A stretch of 64,000 bases of DNA from the NCBI GenBank assembly GCA_029379385.1, contig CM055617.1, positions 3,844,001-3,908,000 on the forward strand. Direction: 5' to 3'. Under the pieces are notes generated by a model, which ran no database searches, was not told the origin of the DNA, and saw only the letters and a program-made list of their open reading frames with translations. This DNA comes from Quillaja saponaria (taxonomy: Eukaryota > Streptophyta > Magnoliopsida > Fabales > Quillajaceae). The translations under genes were made by a program, and so were the position numbers. Below, piece after piece: positions 23,744-37,300 of the stretch; position 1 is the first letter of the stretch, and the number at the start of each line of letters is the position of its first letter.

Positions 23744-26700
23744 TGGAGATTCGACAGCTTGGAGCACGAGAAGCGAAGAGCTGATTATTTGGAGCTTAGC
23801 TACTTTTTCTTAGAAGTTTGACCTTATGTTGTGTTATATTTACCAGATTTGCCATCAACATGTTTTTTGCAGGAAACCAAACTGTTAATAGATAATAATA
23901 AAAAAAAATTAGGTTTAATACATTTATAATCCTTACAAAATTTTCTTTCAAATTTATTTTAGCCTTCTAATTCAGCAAGTTAAAATATTATTATTATATT
24001 TACAAAAATAATACAATACTGGTCTTTTCAATCATGGAGCCTCTATTTTAACAAGAAGAAAATTGACTTGGACTAACGAGCTCTCAATATAGTCATCCTA
24101 ACATGCATAATAAAATATTATATTTTTTTTTTAAAGTAATATTTATCAATGCCAATGACAAGCTAGTGACTCTTTATTATGTCTAAAAAATTATCATTAT
24201 TTCACGCTGGATAATACATAAAAGTTAATTAATTCATATTAAATTTCATTTGATAAAAATAGACTGTACATGAATCTAGGATCATATTTTATAATTTTTG
24301 TAAGTATAATATGATATCTTAATTTTTTAAACTAGAAGATAAAAATAAATTCTAAGAAAAAATATAGGGATTATAAATATAATTAATCCAAAAAAATATT
24401 AGTATTCTGGTTTTAATTATTTTGGTTGACTAAGATTTTGTTTGTGGCCTAGTTGATTTATTTGCAAATCAAAATAATTAATTAAAGGCTTTGAAGTTAC
24501 TGAACTAGGAATTGGTCTATTTCTAACTAAGTTTATGTTTATTAAAAATAAATTTATTTCATAATCCGATAACATACACGCTATCTTAATTCCTCATTAT
24601 TCTTCATGATGTTATTTAACAATCAATTTCTAGATTCAATTCAAGGATTTAATTAATCTTATAAATTAGCATGTAAATAAAAGTCAGTCAATCATATGAG
24701 AACAAAAACTATAAAGTCAATAATATATATAATCTTGTCAGGAGCATTATCATTACAATTATAATGATAAAAATGGAAAAATATGATCATTTTATGAATG
24801 ATGAAAATATATTCTTTTTACCCAAAAAAAAAAAAACTATTTCATAAGCAGAGTGTATTATCATTCATTTCTTTTTCATTTTCCAATCGCCATAATATTT
24901 ATTGGTTTTGTGCCTTTTTAGTGTTGTAATTGGTGTTGTAATTGATTAACATATAGGACGTTGGAATTTTGTGTCTATTATTGTTGAAGTATGCATACAT
25001 TTATATATATGCTTTCAGATAATCTCTAAAATGAAAAGATAAAAAAGCCACTACCTTTCTTCAAAAGCTCACAAAGTATATCTTTGCTTGTGGGATATGA
25101 ATACTTCTTTTTAGAAGAGATTGAAATAGATAAAAAAAAGTGCACTATTCTTTTTCATATATATACAAATTAATTATATACTGAAATGAGTGCATACATT
25201 GTATGGTATCATCATATTAGGTATGGCAATTTGAGAAAGACTAACACTATAGGCAGTTATGCCCTCAAGAAAAGAAAAGTAAAAAAAGACAGAGAAAATT
25301 GTTTGCTTTATATTTTTGCCTTTTTTTTTTATAAGTTAATGGCCAATGATCAAAATTGAATTGACAATTCTAAAATAGAATGTACCAACAAATTATTAAA
25401 GCTATATATGTCTTTGCTTTGGTATGTCCTATATTAATTGGAGTTATTTAGTTGACCTATTTGGCTGTGGCAAATTATGCCTTGGACTAATCCTAGTTTT
25501 AGAGCTCTCAAGGTGTTGAAGGGAATCCCCATTAGTTGGTTATATATATGCAGTTGTTAGTTTCTTGAAGTTGTTCTAAAAATTGGATCAAGTTTCACAT
25601 GCAGAGCCAATAAAAAATTAGATTTATGAGATTGTACATACTTACCTCCAATACTTGTTTCCAATTAATAGCATGACCATCTTATGAATAAAAAAATTTG
25701 TTTAATTATGCTTTACGAGTAATGTTGAAGTATGATAATAAATTAGACCGTGATCTGGCTCAATTTAAAAATAACATTATTCGAATTTGTCCAAATTGAG
25801 TTATATTTATAAAATTATATGATTTGACTCAAACATGACCCAATGAATAAAATTATCATTCCTAATAGAATGAGAGTCTTAATTAATCTCAAATTTTATA
25901 TTCTTATTTTGTTAAGTTTCTTAAATAATATAGCGATACCACATAAGACATAACTTAAATAATATTTAGTAAATAAGAACTTACTATTGATTCGGTTTCG
26001 AATTTTCAGATTCTACTAGGTAGGTTCAAGATACATGAGATTGATTAAAAAATGTTTAATTGTTCTTAAGTACCGTAATAATTTTACTCCTAACAATTTA
26101 TTTCAAAATTTCAGATTCAGAAAGATAATAAATAGAATAAACCTCTTACCAAGTCTATTCATGTTCATAATTAGTTATTAAAATAAGATGGGAAGATTTA
26201 GTGTTATAAATCTCTTACAAGTCAATAGTACAAGAAGTTTCAAACAATTAATCTATACATAGGATATGGCAAAAATAAATCCATAGAGCTTGATTACATT
26301 AGCTTAGCTAGTTGTAGCCCATTGGATGGCAGTACGAAGCCCAAAAGAAGATGAAGCACAATAAGCCCATTAGTTTCTACCCTTTTATTTTCTCTCTCAT
26401 CAATTAGATCATGTAAAAAATAAAATAACAAGTGGAGCCTTGTCCAATTATTCCATACATTTTCTTAAAATTATAATTGGTATATAAATATATATAACCA
26501 TCTACATATCTTGAAAATATATTATTTTTATTTTTATCTATTTTGAAAACTGTTCTGTGGTCTAAACTTAATGATGAAGACAGAGAAGATATATTCTTTT
26601 ATATTTTGTAAATGTTTCTTTTATTTCTACGTGACTTGTTGAATTAAAATAAAAACTGAAATATATGATATCAACTACATAACAACAACTAGCCAGTTGA

Positions 26701-27351
26701 CATATGCCTCTCAATATACACATATAGCCATCATTACACCTACATCAATTCTAGCTAGGTCGTCATCATTATATTCTTTTGTAAGCAATTAGAAAGGAGG
26801 AATTAATTATTATTTTTAATTCTCAAGACTCAAAGTGAGATAAATTTTTTTATTTTTTATATTCTCGATAAAGACATAATTCGACCATAATCTTTAAATT
26901 CATTGGTTAAAAACGAAACCTTTAAATCACAACTTAATTAATAGAGGGATACCTAAGTTTAATTTTCAAAACCCTACGTATACCATATATAGCAAGATAG
27001 CAGCATAAATGTATGTAAATGTACACATACCCTTGGCTATATAACATGATGTTGGAAAGCTAGGCAATAGAATTGTTTGGAATGGAATCTATCTTCTCTG
27101 AATCTAGCCCAAAAGAAGAAGGGAAAACAAAGTTGCACTAATTATAATATTTTCCAAACAATAGAGTATTCATCAAAATCACAAGATTTTCAGTTTTCAC
27201 ACAGAAGAGAGAGAGAGAGAGAGGGAGATTAATAACATAAAATATGCATGATCAAGCCCCTCATCTCTGAATCAAACTAAAATTCTAGTAGAAAATTTGA
27301 CAAATGAGAAAAACAAAAACTACCACTTAACTAAAAAGTAGATGGATTTAC

Positions 27352-27807
27352 TTAGCTCCAAAACTGATTGGATCGGACCGAGACGCTTGATTCCCCAAGA
27401 GTACTCAATGAGTTGTTGGATCTTCGAAGATCATCAACACCCTTTACTTATAACTCATACATAAATAATTTGAGTTGGAACTATATAGGGTTTTCTCATA
27501 CACAAACTTAACCCTCCTTTTCTTCTTCTTCTTCTTCTTTTTCTTTTGGTGCTTGATCTTGTTTTGGTTGTGATGCGTGGTGGTTTATATTATGTAAGAG
27601 TTGGTGGATTATATGATGATGATAAAGGAGGTGGTGGCCAGGAGCTAGCTTTGAGGCTGAGGAGGTAATGATGATCATGGTGGTAGAGAGTGAGAGAGAA
27701 GAGGATGGAGGAGGAAGAGGAAGGGAGGAGGAGGAGGACATGATGATTACTGTTGAAAGGTTGAAGAAAAATCCAAGGTAGTTCATGCCATCATAATCAC
27801 TCTCCAA
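27352..27807 (-). other. Weak coding-like patch, unrecognised
   Basis: Two minus-strand pieces look protein-like. One is a 99-aa ORF (27807-27508) starting MESDYDGMNYLGFFF, rich in Ser, His and ending in an acidic run; it lies just after a CT-rich tract typical of 5' UTRs. The other is a possible last exon at 27443-27352 reading DLRRSNNSLSTLGESSVSV and ending at TAA, preceded by an acceptor-like AAG. I could not join them in frame with a GT-AG intron. I recognise neither. It may be a non-coding transcript or chance. Confidence 0.22.
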
Positions 27808-28959
27808 GAAAGAAAGAGAAGAGAAAGAGATGTAAGAGAGAGAAAGAGAGATAACTCTCTCTCTCTCTAGCTATCTTGTGGAGAGAATTATCACAAAACC
27901 CATGGTGCTAACTTTTTCATGTCCTCCAGCTCTTTGTTCTCTATGACAAAGGAAAGAAATAACCCTACTTCATTTTCTATAGGGATAAAGTATCTGCTGC
28001 AACTATCACTTAATTTGCAGTTTTAACTTCTTTTTTTGGGTTAACAATAAAGAAGAATTAACCACTTAAATTAATTATTCTCTTAACCAATTACATAAGA
28101 GTCTAAAATATTCATTATTGATGTCTCACCTAATAATGATAATTTTGACTGAAATGGTGTTTTGAGATTAAAATGTTATAATCAAATGGTTGATGATTCG
28201 ATCATTGTAGCTATTTTTATTATCAATACTAACAAGTACAATGGAGTTTTATTTGTTATTGGAATAAATAAATGGTTTACTCTTTTACACTGTATATGTG
28301 AAAAATGCACATAATGAATGACAAAAATAATCAAATTTATAATCACTTAAAATTGTAACTAGATAGGCTGTAATATCATGTTGTAAAAATTGCTCAACCT
28401 AAAAGTTTGAGCTTTTATAGTAACTTACTATCTAATTTCTTTATTCAAAACTTTAAAAGGCTGTTTGTGATTGTATATGGAATAGACTATGATCAAAACT
28501 TGTTTAAGCTTTATAGGTTTTAGTTAAAGAAGGAATTTGTCAGGCCAGAAGAAGAGGTATATATACAACCAATAAGAAATTATAAAGCAAGTGGAAGTGG
28601 AACAGAGGAATTAAAGAACTCAGCAATGACAGGCTTTGAGAGAAAAGAAATAAAAAAGAGAATGTTGCAGCCTTGTGAATATATGTACAAGGGTTGTGCC
28701 TGCCATCTGCAAAAAGCACATTGGTAAGTAAAAATGGAGACAAAAATGTTAGTTACTGTTTCTCAAATGCAATGATCGTTCTGTCAAATTTCGAAGCTTG
28801 TAAAAGCAAATAATTGAATTCAATTATTTACTCAGACAGAAAACAAAGATTCCCAAAGAAGCATATTTTGAAATGTGTCACCTCAGTACTCCACCCGTTG
28901 ATATACTTGAACCACTCAACAACAATCTGATATACATATGTGTATAAAATGGATTCGGG

Positions 28960-29560
28960 TCCTTCCATATTCTTCAAGAATACAAAGAATAGGACTAAGA
29001 TCTGTTCTAAATTCAAAAACTAAAATTCTCATGCAATAAAATACATATTAGGGGAAAAAATTGAAAACAATTAGATGGGAACAAGATCTTTTCCAATACA
29101 AGAACAGATCCAAATATGTATAAAATGGATTTAGTTTTCGATGAAAAAAATCTGTTCTTATCAATGGTTCTTTTTTTGCACCCATATAAAACATCTTTTT
29201 GTTTTCTTTTATTTCACTTTCTCACTTGCTTCCTTACAATGGCCCATGCCCTTCCCTGCTTTTATGGGTCTTCTCATATTCTTCAAGAACACAAAAACAG
29301 GAAAAGATTTATTTTTAATTCAAAAAATAAAATTTGTATGCAATGAAATACATATTGAAAAAGAAAATTGAAAACGATTGAATAGGAACAAGATCTTTTG
29401 CCATACCAAAATATGTATAAGATAGATTTAGATTTCATCGAAAAAAATTTATTTCTTTTTTTGCACCCATATAAAACATCTCTTTGTTTTCTTTTATTTC
29501 ACTTTCTCACTTGCTTCCTTACAATGGCCCATGCCTCTCCCTTGCTTTTGTGGGTGACTC
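28960..29560. repeat. Partial tandem duplication, unit about 290-310 bp
   Basis: TATTCTTCAAGAA occurs at about 28968 and 29277, and TTTTTGCACCCATATAAAACATC occurs at about 29170 and 29459. Matching AACAAGATCTTTT, AAATATGTATAA, GCAATRAAATACATATT and CTTACAATGGCCCATGCC segments lie between and after. The copies are diverged by substitutions and small indels. No ORF is conserved between them. Confidence 0.85.
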
Positions 29561-29844
29561 TATATAATTATAGTTAATTATCCTAATTGTTTGAAAGATA
29601 TGGATGTGCTAGAGATTAATGAAAATATTGTCTTGGATCCATGCGAATGGAGAAAAAAGATTTATATAGCCGACCTGAACTAGTTTGGGATTTAAAAACT
29701 TAGTTGAGTTGAGTAGTAATAGTCCTAATTGCATTGTAAAAGAAAAGGATAAAATTAAGCAACAATTGCGTTAAAAGGACTGAAAATAAAGTAAGCTCCA
29801 TATAAAAAAACATAGAAGACAAACAAAGAGGTGAAAACTATCCA

Positions 29845-30690
29845 TCTAAAAATCGGCTAGGTTGATATCTATTTACAAGTTAAATTATATTACATAAATA
29901 ATATGTGAGAAAATCCACGTTGAGTTAACAATTTACATTTAACTTACATATGATAATAATTTTTAAAGATTGGCTAAGTCGGTGACAAGTTACATATTAA
30001 TTATATATAACATAATTTGTGCATGAGACAATAGACAAATCTTATTGATGATATACAGTATAACTCAGTATAAGAATAATTTATGAGGAAACTTACAAGA
30101 TTTTTGACAATTTATATATTAATTACATATAAAATAATTTTTGATAAAGACAACAAATATATGGATGATTTACATTTGTAAAGAAATTGGCAATGGATGT
30201 TATTTATACATTAATTACATATAGAAATCATTTGTTCATTAATTGGCAAACATTTTGACGACCTATTGAGAATATTTTTTGAGGAAATAAGCTTGATTTT
30301 TGATGATTTGATTTGTTGGGTACATAATAAAACTAAAGTGTAATAAAATCGGCTTATAACGTGATGATTTACATTGTAATTAACAGAAGATAATAAATTG
30401 AGATAAAATCGGCAAACTCTATGACGATTCAAGTGTGAATTACATTTTAAAATAATTTTTTACGTAAGTAGCATAAAGTTTGATGATTACATGTAACAAA
30501 CATATGAATATAATTGTGTGATAATTAATTCATTGGTGATGATTTACATGAAAATTACATTTATAAATAATTTTTAATAAAACCAGTAAAAGATTTGGAA
30601 ATTTACTTATAACATACATATGAAAATAATTTGTAAAAAAATCAACTAAGATCTATTTACATGTTAATTATGAAAAGAATATATATTTAA
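29845..30690. repeat. Degenerate satellite, unit about 70-80 bp
   Basis: A recurrent theme of TTGATGATTTACAT, then TTAATTACATAT, then AAAATAATTTTT, then an AAAATCGGCAAA-like box repeats roughly every 70-80 bases, about eleven times, with strong divergence. Clear anchors are GATGATTTACAT at about 30163, 30363 and 30538 and ATTACATATAAAATAATTTTT-like strings between them. The period is approximate and was read by eye. Confidence 0.75.
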
Positions 30691-31320
30691 AGTTATGCTA
30701 TATAGATAGATAAAATTTTTTTAAACTGAACAAAAATGAATCCCATCATCCGTTGAAAATTATTACATTTAGTAGTTAAGAAAATATACTTATTTTGTTG
30801 ATTTTATATAGAGAAGTAGGTTGTAGGTAATAAAAATCTCATAAATTATCTAATATTAACCGGAAATATATTTTGACCGAATTTGAATGATGATTAATTA
30901 GTCATTGTAAACTGGTCCAGTCTGGTAAAAAAAGAAAATCCACCACAGTTTTTTAATTATTTTTTATTTTTTATTTTCACTTTTTATGCATCTCTCAATT
31001 GACATTTCTTCTGCTTAATAAAGACAACAAAAAAGAAAAAAGAAAAAAACAATAATAAGCAAAGAGACAAATTAGTAATTTTACTATTTTATCAGGCAAG
31101 TAGACACAAGCGGCAAAATCCCTTCTCTGTCGGGCTCTAGGCCGGCCTTTTAAATTTGTCTATTGCTGCTGATCATACTCCATGCCCACCTAACCAAGAT
31201 TCTCAATCTTCTTCAATTTTCAACCATCTATATGTCAATGTCCTCCTTAAACTTCACTACTACTTCAACCTTTCTCTTCAATTCTCTAGGGTTTTGGTAC
31301 CTCCGACTTCATCCACCGCC

Positions 31321-34300
31321 ATGGATTTCCCATTTCGCGCCATTTCTCTCATATGGGTCTTTATGCTCTGTAATTTCACTTTAGCTATTTCTTCGACCAT
31401 TGGAGTCAGCTACATTTCGCGTATTCTTGAAATTCAAGACCGCGAGAGAGCTCCTCCATCTCTACAGGAAGCTGCTGCTCGTGGCGTTCTTCACCGTTTG
31501 CTTCCTTCTCATACATCCAGCTTCGAGTTTCGAATTGTATCTAAGGTATTTGAATTTATTTATTTATTTTCTGTTTCTCCATTTATGAACTTGAAAGATG
31601 AATTTTGTTGTTTACTGCTTCATTTTGTTGGTCTTTGTTTTTTAATCTGTACTTAGTCTCTTGATTATTTGCTCATTTATGAACAGGAGCAATGTGGTGG
31701 TGGATATTGTTTTATGATCAAGAACCATCCTTCTTTCAGAAGCCGCGGTGATCCTGAAATTCTGTATGTTTTGGAGTTTTTAACCTTTTGAATGTGAATT
31801 TTCCTGAAATTTTGGAGCTCAGTTGAAACTTAATCTGCTTTCATTTTGTTTTTCTTTTCTGTTTTCTAATTCAAACGTGGCAACGGGAAGTAATTATTTC
31901 TGCGGATTGTTGATTTGTGCAACGGCCATATGTCCTTGTTTAATCATAATGTACAGTAGTGTTGGTTGCAAATAGAGCAATACTGCAAGTAACTAGTGTA
32001 TATAAGGTCCTAGTCACTTGTCAATTATTTCTATTTTTTTTTTCCAGTTATGTTGAGTTGAGCTGTTTTCCTAAAATTTATTGTCTTCTACGACTTGTAA
32101 CTGTATAAGGCACTAGACTTATTCATATGGAAGATTTAAACATAAAAAAGGGCGGAGGTCCTTGGGGAAGGGCAGAAAAATTGAACAGTGACTTGCCCTT
32201 CCAAAATCTCAGACCATAATGTGGTCTAACTTTGAAATCATGAATCTATCCATGAAGACATATATATTCATGCAAATCAATGGTGTCCACCATATACTGC
32301 ATTCAAAATGATATTCAAAGTGATATGCTGACACATACGATTTTATGTTCTTACCTAGGATTTCTGGGGTCACAGGAGTGGAGATTGTTGCTGGTCTCCA
32401 CTGGTATCTGAAGCATTGGTGTGGTTCTCATATATCTTGGGATAAAACTGGTGGCTCACAACTATTGTCAGTACCTCAAGCAGGTTTTCTCCCTCAGCTT
32501 CATGATGCTGGTATCTTCCTTCAAAGGCCTATTCCCTGGAACTACTATCAGAATGCTGTTACATCCAGCTGTAAGATACTACTTTCTGATTGCCTTCATT
32601 TGGTTAAGTAATAGTTTTGGCGTATGTGGCTTCAAATTCTTGACTTGTATACTGGTAGATCTCATTTCATTAGACCTTATTTTATCTGTTTCTGGCAGAT
32701 TCTTTTGCTTGGTGGGACTGGAAAAGATGGGAAAAGGAAATTGATTGGATGGCTCTACAAGGTGTCAATCTACCACTAGCATTTACAGGTCAAGAGTCTA
32801 TCTGGCGGGAAGTTTTTCAGGTCATTTTCTTGCTGGTTGGGAACTATCTTAAAATAGTTTCTCAAAACTCTTAGAATCATGGAAAACGAAAGGACAAATC
32901 GAAACACAGTTCCAATTAGTTACTAAAAACTATTTTTTTTTCTTTTAAAGAAGGCAGGCATAGATACAGGGAATGTCAAAAAGTTATTTCTTTTCAGCTT
33001 TTAATTCAGATAAAATGAAATTTTTTTTTTTAAAGGAAAATTGTTTCTGAAAGATTTTAACTCTTCTTCAAAACTTTCTTAGTGTGATGTACTTAATGTT
33101 GTTTGGTTTGGGTTACTTGATTACAGCAAGTGGAGCAGAAATTTATAAGTCTCTAATATTCCGAAAGTATAGTAGATGTTCTAGATTTTGGTACAGTTAG
33201 TTTAGTAACAAATTATTTATATTATGTTAGATTCATTTTTTGTCTGTAATTCCTGGGCATTCTACTGTCAAAAAGAGTCATTATATTAAACTACTTTTCG
33301 TGCAGATGAACATATCTTAATTTAGTTCCATAGGTAAAATTGCTTTGTTGTCCACTGTGTGCCGATTGTCTAACTAGTAGCTCAATAATTTCGAAATCTG
33401 TAAAGTTAATTATGTTCCTGCAGATTTTTTCTTGTATTGTAACGTGATAGTTATCCTCCAGGAGAAATTTAACATAAGCATTTCGGAATTGGATGATTTC
33501 TTTGGAGGCCCTGCATTTCTTGCATGGTCACGTATGGGAAATCTGCATGGGTGAGTTGTTGATATGTCTTGATATTTAGCAGGATCATGTCAGTCTGTCC
33601 TCAATCAACATGTCTCTTGTAGTTTGGCAAATTTTGTGTTTTGGCCTACTTTGAGGATGGTGACTGTGATATTGAAACTGTTGACATGAAAATTGAATCA
33701 ATACTGATCTCATCACGTAATACTTTCCATTTACGTTAATGCAATTGTCAAGTGTGATGCTTCAAGCATACTTCCCTCCTTCCTTCCTTTGTATTCCCTC
33801 TGTCTATTTCGAGTACTTAAATTTCATGCCGAAGGTCTCAAAGCTATGATCATGTATAATCACAGATGGGGAGGGCCACTGCCGCAGAGTTGGTTTGAGC
33901 AACAGTTAATCCTACAGAAGAAAATTCTGGGCAGAATGTATGAACTTGGAATGACTCCAGGTACCAATTACCAGCATATACTGACAAACTTACGCACATA
34001 TGTTTCTCCTTGTATGGATGTAACAAAATCCCAACCGCCCACAAGAAAAAAAAGCGGGAAGAATGGTTCCTCCTTGGAAGAAATATATTTATAACTTGAA
34101 CTATTGTTTTTCCAGTCCTTCCAGCTTTTTCTGGGAACATCCCTGCTTCACTGAGGTATAAATTTCCATCAGCGAAGATAACACGCTTGGGAAATTGGTA
34201 AGCACTGCTTTTGATTATCTTAACATGTAACTTGCATCCGATGTCTTTGATTTATGGGTTTCTCACTGCACGAAGTACACCGAGTTAGGAATTATCTTAC

Positions 34301-37300
34301 GCATTTTAAAGATTGCTTTACGAATAGTAGGGGAGTGGAGCAAGATGCAAAGTCCCAGTTTGGAGGCTCATAATCGCCAACCAGTTTAAGTAATTTGACA
34401 TTTAGCACAAGTTTGCACCCAAAGAGCAAAAAATAAAATCTTAATGAAACTCCTGGCTTCTTCTACAAAGAAAAATGAAAGAAAGAACCCAAGCCGGTGT
34501 ACGGTGGGTGGATATACAGTCAACCACTCTAAAATATTTTAGTCTTTCTCTTTCTCCCATTTCATTACCCCCCCCCTCCCCTCTCCCAAAAACAATGAAG
34601 AATCTATTAACCATCTCATGTCCTACTATAGGTTTTCTGTTAAAAGTGACCCTAGATGGTGCTGCACTTATCTCCTTGATGCAACTGACCCCTTATTTGT
34701 TGAGATTGGGAAAGCATTTGTTGAGCGTCAACTGCAAGGTACTGCATTTTTCTCTTTCATTTTTTCTGCCTTGTTTTTGTGAAATAATATAATATATCAA
34801 GATCTTTGCACTGAAAAAAGATCCAAAAGTTCTAATTATTTATCATATTTGGATTACATTTTTGATTTAGAGTATGGAAGGACCAGCCACATCTATAATT
34901 GGTGAGAATTACTCAATTTCCTACTTTAAGAAATTCTATTTCCTTAATTCATTGTTCATGAATTGTTTTGATCATTGTTATAGTAATTTGTTTGTTTTGG
35001 ATTGTGGGAGAATCTAGTGAGTAATAATTATTGGCTCTTTTATACAAAAAGAAAATTTATTAAGAAAGACGAGAAAAAAGTACAAGAAGGAGGGGAAGGG
35101 ATCATTCTACTTAAATGGAAATGAAAAAGGAAGAGGTAAAATACAAAGGAAATCATCAACTAGTAACTGAAGTACCGAGCTCTCCAATTCTGTTGAAAGA
35201 TTATAAAGAAATCCCTCTGTAAATCTTAAGCTGAACACTATGAAGGAGCCAAAAAGGCTATTTACTCCCAAAGTAACTGCGGTGTCAAATTGTGTACATC
35301 TTAGGCTTCCTCAACTCCTTGTCAATACGTGTTTACTTGTTCTGGGGCCTGTGTATTTTTGTAGTCATCTCTATTCCGTATGCATACTTTCTTTTTTTCT
35401 TATCCTTGATTGTTAGTAAGTTCAAATTCATCAGAGTTCTTTCCAGTCTCTACACCTAGAAACTTTTAACATGTGTTCCATGAGCAAAAGTCCTAATGAT
35501 TCTCTTTTCTTTTTTGTATCATGTTTTTATTTATTTTATTTCATAGATTTCTCAATTTTACCAGCATTTTTTTCCGGGGATCAACGACTATATTAGGACC
35601 AGGCTAATATCATTATGTGAATAATTCCATAGACTTCATGTTTCACAGGCATCTAATGATATGGTGAATTGGTGATCACTAATCTGGCGGAGGGTTAATG
35701 AGGAAATGCCTCCTGATGTTTTCCTTTTGATCATTAAAAACATGCGAGGGTCGGCACTTTTGCTGATTTATTACAAGTTTTAATTTTTCTATTTTTAAAC
35801 ACTTCAGTTTCCTACTGGGCTTACAATAACAAAACTTCTACAATTTGTTAGAATTTTTATATAGCACTGGAAGGGACCTTTGAAGAGCCAAATAAAATCA
35901 TTTTCAGCTATACCAAATTGGAAGTCAGTTCTTGCAGTTATAATTATTGCAGTGAAATATAGAGGCTTGTGTATTTTTGGTGGTTACCACATATTCTTAT
36001 CTCTTGCTTATCTTGTGTTCTACCATCCTATTTCATGCTCTCTTTGCATCTGTCATTGCACAACTACATTCATTTATAATATCTGTTTTACTCTCTGCTT
36101 TTCTTAGAAGTGGAATTATTGTTCCAAAAATCAATTCCATATATGTAATGATTTGTCAAATCCATCTCAGTGATACTTTTGATGAGAACACTCCACCTTT
36201 AGATGATCCAGAGTACATCTCTTCATTAGGTGCAGCAATCTTTAAGGGAATGCAGAGTGGTGATAATGATGCTGTTTGGCTAATGCAGGTAAATTGAATT
36301 AATTTAGTTGAGTTTCTCTATTACAATTGATAGTAATTTTATGCCAGATCCACTTATTCATAAACTGTGGCCTTAACTGTATACTAGGGAATTCTCCAGA
36401 ACAGTTTCATTGTGATAGCATGTTTCACTCTTACCTTGCTCTGAAATTCTAATGTTTCTTGTTTTAATATCTAGGGATGGCTGTTTTCATATGATCCATT
36501 CTGGAGGCCTCCACAAATGAAGGTAATGTCTATAAGTAAGTTCTTCTGTTGTAATTTTTGTCTAGTATATTTGCCTTTTCCATTTTCCAATTTGTCAGAC
36601 TTATCTACTTCATTCTGTGCTTCTGAGAAATGAGAGCTGGTGTTAAGAATTGTGCAACTCATAAGCTTATTTCTCTATAATCTGAAGTTTTTAAGGCATT
36701 GGAAGAAAGGGGGGTAAAGAAAAATATAAGAAATCCAGCAATAAAGAAGCACTACTCATGCATTAATTTTACTATTCATTCTGATGAGCTAGTGAATTTG
36801 CATGTATATACAAATTGTGAGCGTATCATAATTCTCATATCTTTTTCTAATTTCTGTGTTTTTTTTTGGAGGAAGATGTCATGTCAGGATTGACTTTAAA
36901 AGAAATAAGGAAATTATTCCCAACATATACTCCGGAATGTTAATGATTTGTACATCATAAAAGTATTGTTTTCCCGCACAAACAAAGCACCCACAGCACC
37001 TTTTCACTGATGACCAACCTTCATCTTTTTATGGTTGTTGTAATCAACACTCCACTGAACATGTGGTCTCTTAGATGCTCTACAATGCATAGAGACCTAC
37101 TATGTATAATAAGTAGCATACTCGCAATTTTTCTGCATGTGCTCCTGTGCATGATTGTGTTTGTGTTGTCTGTATGCTAGTCTGTATGCATTATTTGTAT
37201 TTTTGATGTGATTGTACTTATATTACTAGTATGGGCTTCTGAGATGTTGAACATATTTCAGGCACTTCTACATTCTGTTCCTGTTGGGAAGCTGGTGGTT

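Larger units (their letters stand above)
23508..31320. other. Long gene-poor spacer
   Basis: About 7.8 kb with no recognisable gene. It begins with the probable 5' UTR of the U-box gene, including a GA/GACAGA microsatellite at 23710-23745. It then holds AT-rich DNA, a GA tract at 27208-27228, a weak coding-like patch at 27352-27810, a roughly 300-bp partial tandem duplication (28960-29560), a degenerate satellite (29845-30690) and the NAGLU promoter and 5' UTR (about 31080-31320). I looked for common conserved plant miRNAs and recognised none. Confidence 0.55.

Noticed and set aside
23549..23767. 72-aa minus ORF upstream of the PUB gene
   Set aside because: It translates a GA/GACAGA microsatellite in the probable 5' UTR.
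34565..34590. C-rich run in a NAGLU intron as a regulatory quadruplex
   Set aside because: It is a short homopolymer-like tract inside a polypyrimidine region well upstream of an acceptor, so it needs no special explanation.
35030..35230. Possible LINE or gene remnant in a NAGLU intron
   Set aside because: The purine-rich stretch suggested a retroelement, but no reverse-transcriptase motif or repeat boundary is visible.
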